Of a DNA stretch of 64,000 bases, positions 26,251 to 40,000 are shown one piece after another (positions within the stretch are counted from its first letter, which is position 1; each line of letters opens with the position of its first letter). The stretch is from Acanthosepion esculentum (Eukaryota; Mollusca; Cephalopoda; Sepiida; Sepiidae). The notes below the pieces were generated by a model. The model searched no databases. It was not told the origin of the DNA and saw nothing but the letters and a program-made list of their open reading frames with translations. The translations under genes were made by a program, and so were the position numbers. The stretch spans positions 87,216,164 to 87,280,163 of the forward strand of contig OZ038510.1 in assembly GCA_964036315.1 (NCBI GenBank), in the 5' to 3' direction.

Positions 26251-29200
26251 GGACTTTCTGTGTCTGCCACCTTGGTGGGGGGTCATCTGCGTGGGACATA
26301 CTTGGACTGTGTGTCGTCTGCGTGGGACATTCTGGGAGTGTCTCCTTGGTGGGGGGTCGTCTGCGTGGGACTTTGTCGGACTGGGGGTCGTTTGCGTGGG
26401 ACTTTCTGGGACTGGGGGTCGTCTGCGTGGGACTTTCTTTGACTGTCTCCTGGGTGGGGGGTCGTCTGTTTGGGACATTCTGGGACTGTCTCCACGGTGG
26501 GGGGTTCGTCTTCGTGGGACTTTCTGTGACAGGGGGTCGTCTGCCTGGGACTTTCTGGGACTGTGGGTCGTCTGCGTGGGTCTTTTTGGGACAGTCTCCT
26601 GTGTGAGGGGACGTCTGCGTGGGACTTTCTGGGACTGGGGTTCGTCTTCGTGGGACTTGTTGGGACTGTCTCCTGGGTGGGGGGTCGTCTGTTTGGGAAT
26701 TTCTAGGACTGTCTACTGTGTGGGGGGTTGTCTGCGTGGGACATTCTGGGACTGGGGATCGTCTGCGTGGGACTTTCTTGGACTGGGGGTCGTCTGCGTG
26801 GGACTTTCTGGGACTGGAGGTCGTCTGCGTGGGACTTTCTGGGACTGGGGGTCGTCTGCGTGGGTACTTTCTGGGACTGGGGGTTCACTGCGTGGGACTT
26901 TCTGGGACTGTCTCCTGGGTGGGGGCCGTCTGCGTGGTACTTTCTGGGACTGTCTCCTGGGTGGGGGATCGTCTGCGTGGGACTTTCTGGGACTGGGGGT
27001 CGTCTGCGTGGGACTTTCTTGGACTGGGGGTCGTCTGCGTGGGACTTTCTAAGACTGGAGGTCTTCTGCGTGGGACTTTCTGGGACTGGGGGTCGTCTGC
27101 CTGGGACTTCCTGGGATTGTCTCCTGGGAGGGGGGGTCGACTGTGTGGGACTTTCTGGGACTGTCTCCTGGGTGGGGGGTCGTCTGCGTGGGACTTTCTG
27201 GGACCGGGGGTCGTCTGCGTGGGACTTTCTGGGACTGTCTCCTGGGTGGGGGTCGTCTGCTTGGGACTTTCTGGGACTGGGGGTCGTCTGCGTGGGACTT
27301 TCTGGGACTGTCTCCTGGTTGGGGGTCGACTGCGTGGGACTATCTGGGACTGTCTCCTAGGTGGGGGTCGTCCTTGTGGGACTTTCTGGGACTGGGGGTC
27401 GTCTGCGTGGGACTTTCTGGAACTGTCTCATGGGTGGGGGGTCGTCGGCGTGGGACATTCTGGGTCTGTCTCCTGGGTGGGGGGTCGTCTGCGTGGGACT
27501 CTGTGGGACTGGGGGTCGTCTTCGTGGGACTTTCTGGGACTGGGGTTCGTCTGCGTGGGACTTTCTGGGACAGTCTCCTGGCTGGGGGGTCGTCTGCGTG
27601 AGACATTCTGGGACTGGAGGTCGTCTGCGTGGGACTTTCTGTGTCTGCCACCTTGGTGGGGGGTCATCTGCGTGGGACATACTTGGACTGTGTGTCGTCT
27701 GCGTGGGACATTCTGGGAGTGTCTCCTTGGTGGGGGGTCGTCTGCGTGGGACTTTGTCGGACTGGGGGTCGTCTGCGTGGGACTTTCTGGGACTGGGGGT
27801 CGTCTGCGTGGGACTTTCTTTGACTGTCTCCTGGGTGGGGGGTCGTCTGTTTGGGACATTCTGGGACTGTCTCCACGGTGGGGGGTTCGTCTTCGTGGGA
27901 CTTTCTGTGACAGGGGGTCGTCTGCGTGGGACTTTCTGGGACTGTGGGTCGTCTGCGTGGGTCTTTTTGGGACAGTCTCCTGTGTGAGGGGACGTCTGCG
28001 TGGGACTTTCTGGGACTGGGGTTCGTCTTCGTGGGACTTGTTGGGACTGTCTCCTGGGTGGGGGGTCGTCTGTTTGGGAATTTCTAGGACTGTCTACTGT
28101 GTGGGGGGTTGTCTGCGTGGGACATTCTGGGACTGGGGATCGTCTGCGTGGGACTTTCTTGGACTGGGGGTCGTATGCGTGGGACTTTCTGGGACTGGAG
28201 GTCGTCTGCGTGGGACTTTCTGGGACTGGGGGTCGTCTGCGTGGGTACTTTCTGGGACTGGGGGTTCACTGCGTGGGACTTTCTGGGACTGTCTCCTGGG
28301 AGGGGGTCGTCTGTTTGTGACTTTCTGGGACTATCTCCTGGGTGGCGGGTCGTCTGCGTGGGACTTTCTCTGACTGGGGGTCGTCTGCGTGGGACTTTCT
28401 GGGACTGTCTCCTGTGTGGGGGGTCGTCTGCGTGGGACTTTCTGGGACTGTCTTCTGGGTGGGGGCCGTCTGCGTGGGAATTTCTGGGACTGGGGGTCGT
28501 CTGCGTGGGACTTTCTGGGACTGGGGGTCGTCTGCGTGGGACTTTCTTGGACTGGGGGTCGTCTGCGTGGGACTTTCTAAGACTGGAGGTCTTCTGCGTG
28601 GGACTTTCTGGGACTGGGGTTCGTCTGCCTGGGACTTCCTGGGATTGTCTCCTGGGTGGGGGGGTCGACTGTGTGGGACTTTCTGGGACTGTCTCCTGGG
28701 TGGGGGGTCGTCTGCGTGGGACTTTCTGGGACCGGGGGTCGTCTGCGTGGGACTTTCTGGGACTGTCTCCTGGGTGGGGGTCGTCTGCTTGGGACTTTCT
28801 GGGACTGGGGGTCGTCTGCGTGGGACTTTCTGGGACTGTCTCCTGGTTGGGGGTCGACTGCGTGGGACTATCTGGGACTGTCTCCTAGGTGGGGGTCGTC
28901 CTTGTGGGACTTTCTGGGACTGGGGGTCGTCTGCGTGGGACTTTCTGGAACTGTCTCATGGGTGGGGGGTCGTCGGCGTGGGACATTCTGGGTCTGTCTC
29001 CTGGGTGGGGGGTCGTCTGCGTGGGACTCTGTGGGACTGGGGGTCGTCTTCGTGGGACTTTCTGGGACTGGGGTTCGTCTGCGTGGGACTTTCTGGGACA
29101 GTCTCCTGGCTGGGGGGTCGTCTGCGTGAGACATTCTGGGACTGGAGGTCGTCTGCGTGGGACTTTCTGTGTCTGCCACCTTGGTGGGGGGTCATCTGCG

Positions 29201-31050
29201 TGGGACATACTTGGACTGTGTGTCGTCTGCGTGGGACATTCTGGGAGTGTCTCCTTGGTGGGGGGTCGTCTGCGTGGGACTTTGTCGGACTGGGGGTCGT
29301 CTGCGTGGGACTTTCTGGGACTGGGGGTCGTCTGCGTGGGACTTTCTTTGACTGTCTCCTGGGTGGGGGGTCGTCTGTTTGGGACATTCTGGGACTGTCT
29401 CCACGGTGGGGGGTTCGTCTTCGTGGGACTTTCTGTGACAGGGGGTCGTCTGCGTGGGACTTTCTGGGACTGTGGGTCGTCTGCGTGGGTCTTTTTGGGA
29501 CAGTCTCCTGTGTGAGGGGACGTCTGCGTGGGACTTTCTGGGACTGGGGTTCGTCTTCGTGGGACTTGTTGGGACTGTCTCCTGGGTGGGGGGGTCGTCT
29601 GTTTGGGAATTTCTAGGACTGTCTACTGTGTGGGGGGTTGTCTGCGTGGGACATTCTGGGACTGGGGATCGTCTGCGTGGGACTTTCTTGGACTGGGGGT
29701 CGTATGCGTGGGACTTTCTGGGACTGGAGGTCGTCTGCGTGGGACTTTCTGGGACTGGGGGTCGTCTGCGTGGGTACTTTCTGGGACTGGGGGTTCACTG
29801 CGTGGGACTTTCTGGGACTGTCTCCTGGGAGGGGGTCGTCTGTTTGTGACTTTCTGGGACTATCTCCTGGGTGGCGGGTCGTCTGCGTGGGACTTTCTCT
29901 GACTGGGGGTCGTCTGCTTGGGACTTTCTGGGACTGTCTCCTGTGTGGGGGGTCGTCTGCGTGGGACTTTCTGGGACTGTCTTCTGGGTGGGGGCCGTCT
30001 GCGTGGGAATTTCTGGGACTGGGGGTCGTCTGCGTGGGACTTTCTGGGACTGGGGGTCGTCTGTGTGGGACTTTCTGGGACTGTCTCCTGGGTGGGGGGT
30101 CGTCTGCGTGGGACATTCTGGGTCTGTCTACTGGGTGGGGGGTCGTCTGCGTGGGACTTTGTGGGACTGGGGGTCGTCTGCGTGGGACTTTCTGGGACTC
30201 TCTCCTGGCTGGGGGGTCGTCTGCGTGGGACTTTCTGGGACTGTCTCCTGCGTATGGGATTGTCTGCGTGGCATTTCTAGGATTGGGGGTCGTCTACGTG
30301 GGACTTTCTGGGACTGGGGGGTCGTGTGCGTAGGACTTTCTGGGACTGGGTCTCGTCTGCGTGGGACTTTCTTGGACTGGGGTTCGTCTGCGTGCGACTT
30401 TCTGGGACTGGGGGTCGTCTGCGTGGGACTTTCTGTGACTGTCTCCTAGGTGGGGGGTCGTCTGTTTGGGACATACTGGGACTGTCTCCAGGGCGGGGTC
30501 GTCTTCGTGGGACTTTCTGGGACTGGGGGTCGTCTGCGTGGTACTTTCTGGGACTGTCTCCTGGGTGGGGGTCGTCCTTGTGGGACTTTCTGGGACTGGG
30601 GGTTGTCTGCGTGGGACTTTCTGGGACTGTCTCCTGGGTGGGGGCTCGTCGGCATGGGACATTCTGTGTCTGTCTCCTCGGTGGGGGGTCGTTTGCGTGG
30701 GACTCTGTGGGACTGGGGGTCGTCTTCGTGGGACTTTCTGGGACTGGTGTTCGTCTGCGTGGGACTTTCTGGGACAGTCTCCTGGCTGGGGGGTCGTCTG
30801 CGTGAGACTTTCTGGGACTGGAGGTCGTCTGCGTGGGACATTCTGGGACTGTCTCCTGGGTGGGGGGTCGTCTGCGTGGGACTTTCTGGGACTTGGGGGT
30901 CGTCTGCGTGGGACTTTGTGGGACTGGGGGTCGTCTGCGTGGGACTTTCTGGGACTGGGGCTCGTCTTCGTGGGACTTTCTGGGACTGTCTCGTGGGTGG
31001 AGGGTCGTCTGCGTGGGACTTTCTGGGACTGTGGGTCGTCTGCGTGGGAC
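26251..31050 (+). repeat. D deletion derivatives of the higher-order repeat
   Basis: Beyond copy 2 the cgtgagac marker recurs at 27597, 29125 and 30801. Spacings are 1381, 1528 and 1676 bp, compared with 2536 and 2925 bp to the left. The blocks keep the same unit order but lack internal stretches. One deletion join lies near 26915, where sequence equivalent to about 24375 passes straight to sequence equivalent to about 25540. This looks like repeated unequal exchange at the right edge of the array. Confidence 0.82.
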
Positions 31051-31065
31051 TAAGGCAGTTTCACA
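31040..31065. other. D/A junction (forward)
   Basis: D sequence gtcgtctgcgtgggac ends at 31050 and A sequence taaggcagtttcacacaag starts at 31051. The reverse complement of the same junction, including the unusual cacacaagagcc spelling of the A unit, is found at about 61970-62010. The two are therefore copies of one event. Confidence 0.9.
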
Positions 31066-34000
31066 CAAGAGCCCGGCGTATTCGGCTTGTAGCAAGCTGA
31101 GATTGCTTGTAAGGCAGTTTTGAAAAAAAGAGACAAGAGATGTCGTTTAGTAGCAGCCTGAGATTGCTTTGAAGTCAGTTTTCACAAAAGAGCCAAGAGA
31201 AGTCGACTCGAGACACCTGGGATTGCTTGTAAGGCAATTTGCACAAAAGTGCAAGGAGAATTCGGCTTGCAGCCGCCTGAGATTGCTTTTAAGGCATTTG
31301 TCACAATAGAACCAAAAGAATTCGGCTTTTAGCAGACTGAGATTGCTTGTAAGGCAGTTACCACAAAAGAGCCAGCAGAAATCGGCACGTAGCCGCCTGG
31401 GATTGCTTTAAAGGCAATTGGCACAAAAAGTCAGGAGAACTGTCCTGGCGGCAGCCTGAGATTCCTTGTAAGGCAGTTGTCACAAAAGAGACAGGAGATG
31501 TCGATTTGTAGCGGCGTGAGATTGCTTGCAAGGCAGTTTCCCAAAAGAGCCAGGCGTATTCGGCTTGTAGAAGCCTGAGATTGCTTGTAAGGCATTTTTT
31601 AAAAAAGAGACAAAAGATGTCGTTTTGTAGCAATCTGACATTGCTTTATGGCAGTTTTTACAAAAGAGACAAGATATGTCGTTTTGTAGCAGCCTGATAT
31701 TACTTGTAAGGCAGTTTTCACAAAAGACCCAAGAGAAGTCGGCCCTGAGCAGACTGGCATTGCTTGTAAGGCAGTTGAAACAAAAGCGCCTGGAGAAATC
31801 GGCTCGTAGCCGCCTGGGATTGCTTGTAAGGCAATTGGCACAAAAAAGCCAGGAGAATTGGGATTGCTGCAGCCGGAGATTGCTTGTAAGCCAATTGTCA
31901 CAATAGAACCAGGAGAATTCGGCTTGAAGCAGCCTGAGATTGCTTGTAAGGCAGTTACCACAAAAGAGCCAGAAGAAATCGGCACGTAGCCGCCTGGGAT
32001 TGCTTTTAAGGCAATTGGCACAAAAAGTCAGGAGAACTTTGCTGGCGGCAGACTGAGATTGCTAGTAAGACAGTTGTCACAAAAGAGACAGGAGATATCG
32101 ATTTGTAGCGGACTGATATTACTTGTAAGGCAGATTTCACAAAAGATCCAAGAGAATTCGGCTCGTAGCAGCCTGACATTGCTTGTAAGGAAGTTTTCAC
32201 AAAAGCGCATGGAGAATTCGGCTTGTAGCAGCATGAGATTACTTGTAAGGCAGTTTTCACAAAAGAGCCAAGAGAAGTCGGCTCGTAGCAGCCTGACATT
32301 GCTTGTAAGGCAGTTGTTACAAAAGCGCCACAGAATTCGGCTTGTAGCAGCCTGAGATTACTTGTAAGGCAGTTGCCACAAAAGAGCCAGGAGAAATCGG
32401 CTCGTAGCGGCCTGGGATCCCTTGTATGTCAATTCGCACAAAAGAGCCAGGAGAATTCATATTGCTGCAGCCTGAGATTTCTTCTAAGGCAGTTGCCACA
32501 AAAGATACAGAAGGTGTCGTTTTGTAGCAGCCTGATATTACTTGTAAGGCAGTTTTCACAAAAGAGCCAAGAGAAGTCGGCTCGTAGCAGCCTGACATTT
32601 CTTGTAAGGCAGTTGTCACAAAAGCGCAACGAGAATTCGGCTTGTAGCAGCCTGAGATTTCTTGTAAGGCAGTTGCCACAAAAGGGCCAGGAGAAATCGG
32701 CTCGTAGCCACCTGGGATTGCTTGTAAGGCAATTCGCACAAAAAGCCAGGAGAATTCATATTGCTTCAGCCTGAGAATTCTTGTAAGGCAGATGCCACAA
32801 ATGAAACAGGATAAATCGCTTCGTAGCAGCCTGGGATTGCTTATAAGTCAATTGGCAATAAAAGTCATGAGAATTAGACAAGCGGCAGACTGAGATTGTC
32901 TGTAAGGCAGTTGTCACAAAAGACCCAGGATATGTCGATTTGTAGCGGCCTGAGATTGCTTGTAAGGCAGTTTCACAAAAGAGCCAGACGTATTCAGCTT
33001 GTAGCAGGCTAAGATTGCTTGTAAGGCTGTTTTTAAAAAAAAGAGACAAGAGATGTCGTTTTGTAGCAGCCTGAGATTGCTTTTAAGGCAGTTTTCACAA
33101 AAGAGACAAGAGAAGTCGGCTCGTAGATGACTGGGATTGCTTGTAAGGCAATTTGAACAAAAGAGCCAGGAGAATTCGGCTTGCAGCAGCCTGAGATTGC
33201 TTGTAAGGCAGTTGCCACAAATGAGCCAGGAGAAATCGGCTCGTAGCCGACTGGGATTGATTGTAAGGCATTTGGCACAAAAAGCCAGGAGAATTGGGAT
33301 TGCTGCAGCCTGAGATTGCTTGTAAGGCAGTTGTCACAATAGAACCAGGAGAATTCGGCTTGTAGCGGCCTGAGATTGCTTGTAAGGCAGTTTCACCAAA
33401 GAGACAGGAGATATCGTTTTGTAGCAGCCTGATATTACTTGTAAGGCAGTTTTCACAAAAGAGCCAAGAGAAGTCGGCTCGTAGCAGCCTGACATTGCTT
33501 GTAAGGCAGTTGTCACAAAAGCGCCAGGAGAATTCGGCTTGTAGCAGCCTGAGATTTATTCTAAGGCAGTTTTCACAAAAGACCCATGAGAAGTCGGCTC
33601 GTAGCAGCCTGACATTGCTTGTAAGGCAGTTGTCACAAAAGCGCCAGGAGAATTCGGCTTGAATCAGCCTGAGATTTATTCTAAGGCAGTTTTCACAAAA
33701 GACCCAAGAGAAGTCGGCTCGTAGCAGCCTGACATTGCTTTTAAGGCAGTTGTCACAAAAGCGCCAGGAGAAATCGGCTTGTAGCAGCCTGAGATTTCTT
33801 GTAAGGCATTTGCCACAAAAGATACAGTAGAAATCGTCTCGTAGCCGCCTGGGATGTCTTGTAAGGACATTCGCACAAAAAGCCAGGAGAATTCATATTG
33901 CTGCAGCCTGAGAATGCTTGTAAGGCAGTTGTCACAAAAGAGCCTGGAGATGTCAATTTCTAGCAACCTGGGATTGCTTGTAAGGCAATTGGCACAAAAG

Positions 34001-37000
34001 TCAGGAGAATTGGACTAGCGGCAGCCTGAGATTACTTGTAAGGCAGTTGCCACAAAAGAGCCAGGATATGTCGATTTGTAGCGGCCTGAGATTGCTTGTA
34101 AGGCATTTTTAAACAAAAGAGACAGGAGATATCGTTTTGTAGCAGTCTGAGATTGTTTTTAATGCAGTTTTCACAAAAGAGCCAAGAGAAGTCGGTTCGT
34201 AGACGCCTGGGATTGCTTGTAAGGCAATTTGCACAAAAGAGCCAGGAGAATTCGGCTTGCAGCAGCCTGAGATTGCTTGTAAGGCAGTTGCCATAAATGA
34301 GCCAGGAGAAATCGGCTCGTAGCCGCCTGGGATTGCTTGTAAGGCAATTGGCAAAAAAACTAGGAGAATTGGATTGCTGCAGCATGAGATTGCTTGTAAG
34401 GCAGTTGTCACAATAGAACCAGGAGAATTCGGCATGTAGCCATCTGAGATTGCTTTTAAGGCAATTGGCACAAAAAGTCAGAACTGTCCTGGAGGCAGCC
34501 TGAGATTGCTTGTAAGGCAGTTGTCACAAAAGAGACAGGAGATGTCGATTTGTAGCGGCCTGAGATTGCTTGCAAGGCAGTTTCACAAAAGAGCAAAGCA
34601 TATTCGGCTTCTATCGGCCTGAGATTGCTTGTAAGGCAGTTTCACAAAAGAGACAGGAGAAGTCGTTTTGTAGCAGCCTGATATTACTTGTAAAGCCGTT
34701 TTCACAAAAGAGCCAAGAAAAGCCGGCTAGTAGACGCCTGGGATTGCTTGTAAGGCAGTTTCACAAAAGAGCCGGCGTATTCGGCTTGTAGCAGTCTGAG
34801 ATTGCTTGTAAGGCAGTTTTTAAAAAAAGAGACAAGAGATGTCGTTTTGTAGCAGCCTGAGATTGCTTTTAAGGCAGTTTTCACAAAAGAGACAAGAGAA
34901 GTCGGCTCGTAGACGCCTGGGATTGCTTGTAAGGCAATTGGCACAAAAAGCCAGGAGAATTGGGATTGCTGCAGCCTGAGATTGCTTGTAAGGCAGTTGT
35001 CACAAAAGACACAAGAGAAGTCGACTCGTAGCAGCCTGACATTGATTCTAAGGCAGTTGTCACAAAAGAGCCTGGAGAATTCGGCTTATAGCAGCCTGAG
35101 ATGGCTTGTAAGGCAGTTGCCACAAAAGAGCCAGGAAAAATCGGCACGCAGTCGCCTGCGATTGTTTTTAATGCAATTGGCACAAGAAGTCAGGAGAATT
35201 TGGCTAGCGGCAGCCTGATATTGCTTGTAAGGCAATTGTCACAAAAGGGAGAGGAGATGTCGATTTGTAGCGGCCTGAGTTTGCTTGCAAGGCAGTTTTC
35301 ACAAACGAGCCAAGAGAAGTCGGCTAGTAGCATCCTGATTTTGCTTGTAAGGCAGTTGTCACAAATGAGCCAGGAGAAATCGCCTCGTAGCCGCCTGGGA
35401 TTGCTTGTAAGGCAATTGGCACAAAAAGCCAAGTGAATTGGGATTGCTGCAGCCTGAGATTGCTTGAAAGGCAGTTTTCATAAAAGAGCAAAGAGAAGTC
35501 GGCTAGTAGCCGCATAGGATTGGTTGTAAGGCAGTTGTCAGAAAAGAGCCAGGATAGGTTGATTTGTAGCGGCCTGAGATTGCTTGCAAGGCAGTTTTCA
35601 CAAAAGTGCCAAGAGAAGTCGTCTAGTAGCATCCTGATTTTGCTTGTAAGTCAATTGGCACAAAAAGTCAATAGAATTGGGCTAGCGGCAGCCTGAGATT
35701 GTTGTAAGGCTGTTGTCACAAAAGAGCCATGATATGTCGATTTGTAGCGGCCTGAGATTCCATGTAAGGCAGTTTCACAAAAGAGCCAGGCGTATTCGGC
35801 TTGTAGCTGTCTGAGAATGCTTGTAAGGCAGTTTTCACAAAAGAGACAGGAGAAGTCGTTTTGTAGCAGCCTCTGAATGCTTGTAAGGCAATTTTCACAA
35901 AAGAGCCAAGATAAGTCAGCTCGTAGCAGTCTGACATTGCTTGTAAGGCAGTTGTCAAAAAAGAGCCAGAAGAATTCGTCTTGTAGCTAACTGAGATTGC
36001 TTGTAAGGCAGTTGCCACAACAGAGCCAGGAGAAATAGGCTCGTAGCCGCATGGGATTGCTTGAAAGGCAATTGGCACAAAAAGCCAGGAGAATTGGGCT
36101 TTTAGCAGCCTGAGAATGCTTGTAAGGCAGATCCTACAAATGATCTAGGAGAAGTCGGCTCGTAGCAGCCTGACATTGCTTGTAAGGCACTTACAACAAA
36201 AGAGCCAGGTGAAATCGGCACGTAACCGCCTGGGATTGCTTTTAAGGCAATTGGCTCAAAAAGTGAGGAGAATTAGGCTAGCGGCAGCGTGATATTGCTT
36301 GTAAGGCAGTTGTCACAAAAGAGACAGGATATGTCGATTTGTAGCGGCATGAGATTGCTTGCAAGCAGTTTCCCAAAAGAGCCAGGCGTTTTCACCTTGT
36401 AGCAGGCTGAGATTGCTTGTAAGGCAGTTTTCACAAAAGATCCAAGAAAAGTCGGCTGGTAGAAGCCTGAGGTTGCTTGTAAGGCAGTTGCCACAAAAGA
36501 GCCAGGAGAATTGGGCTTGCTGCAGCCTGAGATTCGTTGTAATGTAGTTTTCACAAAAGAGCCAGAAGAAATCGGCTCGTAGCCGCCTGGGATTATTTGT
36601 AAGGCAATTGGCACAAAAAGCCAGGAGAATTGGGCTTGTAGCAGCCTGAGAATGCTTGTAAGACAGATGCCACATATGAGCCAGGAGAAAACGGTTCGTA
36701 GCAGCCTGGGATTGCTTGTAAGGCAATTGGCACAAAAAGTCAGCAGAATTGGACTAGCTGCAGCCTGAGATTGCTTGTAAGGCAGTTGTCACAAAAGAGC
36801 CAGGATATGACGATTTGTAGCAGCCTGAGACTGCTTGTAAGGCAGTTTTCACAAAAGAGCCAAGAGAAGTCGGCTCGTAGCCGCCTGGGATTGCTTGTAA
36901 GGCAATTGGCACAATAAATCAGGAGAATTGGGCTTGGAGCAGCCTGAGAAGGCTTGTAAGGCAGATGCCACAAATGAGCCAGGAGAAATCGGTTCGTAGC

Positions 37001-40000
37001 CGCCTCGAATTGCTTGTAAGGCAATTGGCACAAAAAGCCAGGAGAATTGGGATTGCTGCAGTCTGAGATTGCTTGTAAGGCAGTTTTTACAAAAGAGACA
37101 GGATATGTCGATTTGTAGCGGCCTGAGATTGCTTGCAAGGCAGTTTCACAAAAGAGACAGGCGTATTCGTCTTGTAGCAGGCTGAGATTGCTTGTTAGGC
37201 AGTTTTCACAAAAGAGACAGGAGTTGTGGGTTTGTAGCAGCCTGAGATTGCTTGTAAGGCAGTTTTCACAAAAGAGCCAAGAGAATTCGGCTCGTAGCAT
37301 CCTGATTTTGCTTGTAAGGCAGTTGTCACAAGAGAGCCAGGAGAATTCGTCTTGTAGCAGCCTGAGATTGCTTGTAAGGCAGTTGCCACAAAAGAGTCAG
37401 GAGAAATCGGCTCGTAGCCGCCTGGGATTGCTTGGAAGGCAATTGGCACAAAAAGCCAAAAGTGTTGGGGTTGATGCAGCCTGAGATGGCTTGTAAGTCA
37501 GTTTTCACAAGGAAAAGTCGGCTCGTAGCAGCCTGAAATTGCTTGTAAGGCAGTTGCCAAAAAAGAGCCAGTAGAAATCGGTTTGTAGCAGCCTGAGTTT
37601 GCTTGTAAGCCACTTGTCATAGAAGAGCCAGGCGTAGTCGGCCCGTAGCATCCTGAGATTGCTTGTAAGGCAGTTCTCACAAAAGAGCCAGGAGAATTCA
37701 TCTTGTAGAGGCCTGAGATTGCTTGTAAGGCAGTTGCCACAAAAGAGCCAGGTGAAATACGCTCGTAGCAGCCTGGGATTACTTGTAAGGCAATTGGCAA
37801 AAAAAGCCAGGAGAATTGGGCTTGCTGCAGCCTGAGATTGCTTGTAAGGCAGTTGCCACAAAAGAGAAAGGCGTAGTCAGCTTGTAGCAGCCTGAGATTT
37901 CTTGTAAGGCAGTTGTCACGAAAGAGCCAGGAGATCGATTTGTAGCAGCCTGCGATTGCTTGCAAGGCATTTGTCATAAAAGAGCCAGGCGTAGTCGGCT
38001 CGTAGCAGCCTGAGATTGCTTGGAAGTATGTTGGCACAAAAGAGGCAGGAGAAATCGTCTTGTAGCAGCCTGAGATCCTTTGTAAGACAGTTTTCACAAA
38101 TAGCCCGGAGAAATCGGCCCATAGAAGCAGGAGATTGCTTGTAAGGCAGTAGTCAAAAAAGAGCAAGCAGGTGTAGGCTTGTAGCGGACTCAGATTAATG
38201 TAAGGCAATTTCCACAAATGTCCCAGGAGAACCGGCTCGTAGAACCTGAGATTTCGTGTAAGGCAGTTTACACAAAAAGCCAGGAGAAGTGGGCTCATAG
38301 CAGCTTGGGATTGCTTGTAAGGCAATTGGCACAAAAGAATCAGGCCTAGTCGGCTTGTATCAGCTTGAGATTGCTTGTAAGGCAGTTGTCAAAAAAGAGA
38401 CAGGCGTAGTCAGTTTGTAGCAGTCTGAGATTGCTTGTAAGTCAGTTGTCAAAAAAGAGCCAGGAGATCGATTTGTAGCAGCCTGGTATTTCTTGTAAGG
38501 CAGTTGCCACAAAAGAGCCAGTTGAAATAGGCTCGTATCAGCCTGGGATTGCTTGTAAGGCAGTTGTCACAAATGAGCCAGGAGATGTCGATATTAGCAG
38601 CCTGAGAATGCTTGTAAGGCTGTTGCCAAAAAAGAGCCAGGTGAAATAGGTTCGTAGCATCCTGGGATTGCTTGTAAGTAAATTTGCACAAAGAGCCTTA
38701 AGAATGGGCTTGCTGTAGCCTGAGATTCCTTGTAAGGCTGTTGTCACAAATGAGCCAGGAGATTTCGATTTGTAGCAAGCTGAGATTTCTTGTAAGGCAG
38801 TTGTCTCAAAAGAGACAGGCGTAGTAGTCTTGTGGCAGCCTGAGATTGCTTGTAATGCAGTTACCACATAAGAGCAAGCAGGTGTAGTCTTGTAGCAGCC
38901 TGAGATTGCTTGAAAGGCAATTTTCACAAAATATCCAGGAGAAGCGGCTCGTAGAAGCCTGAGATTGTTTTTAATGCAATTCGCACAAAAGCTGCCTAAG
39001 ATTGCTTGTAAGGCAGTTTTCACAAAAGAGCCAGTTGATGACGAATTGTAGCAGCCTGAGATTATGTGTAAAACAGTTGGCACAAAAGGGCCAGGCGTAG
39101 TCGTCTTGTAGCAGCCTGAGATTGCCTGTAAGGCAAAAGCCACAAAAGAGCAAGGAGATCGATTTGTAGCAGCCTGAGATTGCTTGTAAGGCAGTTGTCA
39201 TAGAAGATCCAGGCGAAGTTGGCTCGTAGCAGCCTGATATTGCTTGGAAGGCAGTTGGCACAAAAGAGGCAGGAGAAATCGACTTGTAGCAGCCGGAGAA
39301 CCTTTGTAAGACAATTTTCACAAATTGCCTGGAGAAGTCGGCCCATAACAGCGGGAGATTGCTTGTAAGGGAGTTGTCAAAAAAGAGTCAGCAGGTGTAA
39401 GTTTGTAGCAGACTGAGATTGCTTGAAAGGCAATTTTCACAAATGTACCAGGAGAACCGGCTCGTAGAAGCCTGAGATTGCGTGTAAGGCAATTTTCACA
39501 AAAAGCCAGGAGAAACGGGCTCGTAGCTGCGTGGAATTGCTTGTAATGAAATTGGCAGAAAAATCCAGGAGAATTGGGCTTGCTGCTGTGATTGCATGTA
39601 AGAAAGTTGCTACAAAAGAGCCAGGCGTATTCGGATTGTAGAAGCCTGAGATTGCTTGTAAGGCAGTTTTCACAAGAGAGCCAAGAGAAGTCGGCTCGGA
39701 GCAGCCTGACATTGCTTGTAAGGCAGTTGTCACAAAAGAGCCAGGAGAATTCGGCTTGTAGCAGCCTGAGATTGCTTGTAAGGCAGTTGCCACAAAAGAG
39801 CCAGAAGAAATCAGCCCGTAGCAGCCTGTGATTACTTGTGAGGCAATTGGCAAACAAGCCAGTAGAATTAGGCTTGCTGCACCCTGAGATTGCTTGTAAG
39901 GCCAGGCGTAGACGGCTTGTAGCAGTCTGAGATTGCTTTTAAGGCATTTGTCACAAAAGAGCCAGGAGATAACGGCTCGTAGAAGCCTGAGATTGCTTTT

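Larger units (their letters stand above)
15361..31050 (+). repeat. Satellite D array, 31-bp G-rich minisatellite, forward
   Basis: A 15.7-kb array of a 31-bp unit, gtcgtctgcgtgggactttc followed by tgggactgggg, interspersed with a longer 42/43-bp form in which gtctcctgggtggggg replaces the short G run. Spacing was checked directly: gtcgtc occurs at 16181 and 16212 (31 bp) and at 16254 (42 bp). About 65% GC, with runs of 3-6 G almost only on this strand. The unit has no stop codon in most phases and 31 is not divisible by three, so very long frames rotate through three peptide phases (1211 codons at 15360-18995). The array ends at the D/A junction at 31050. Confidence 0.97.
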
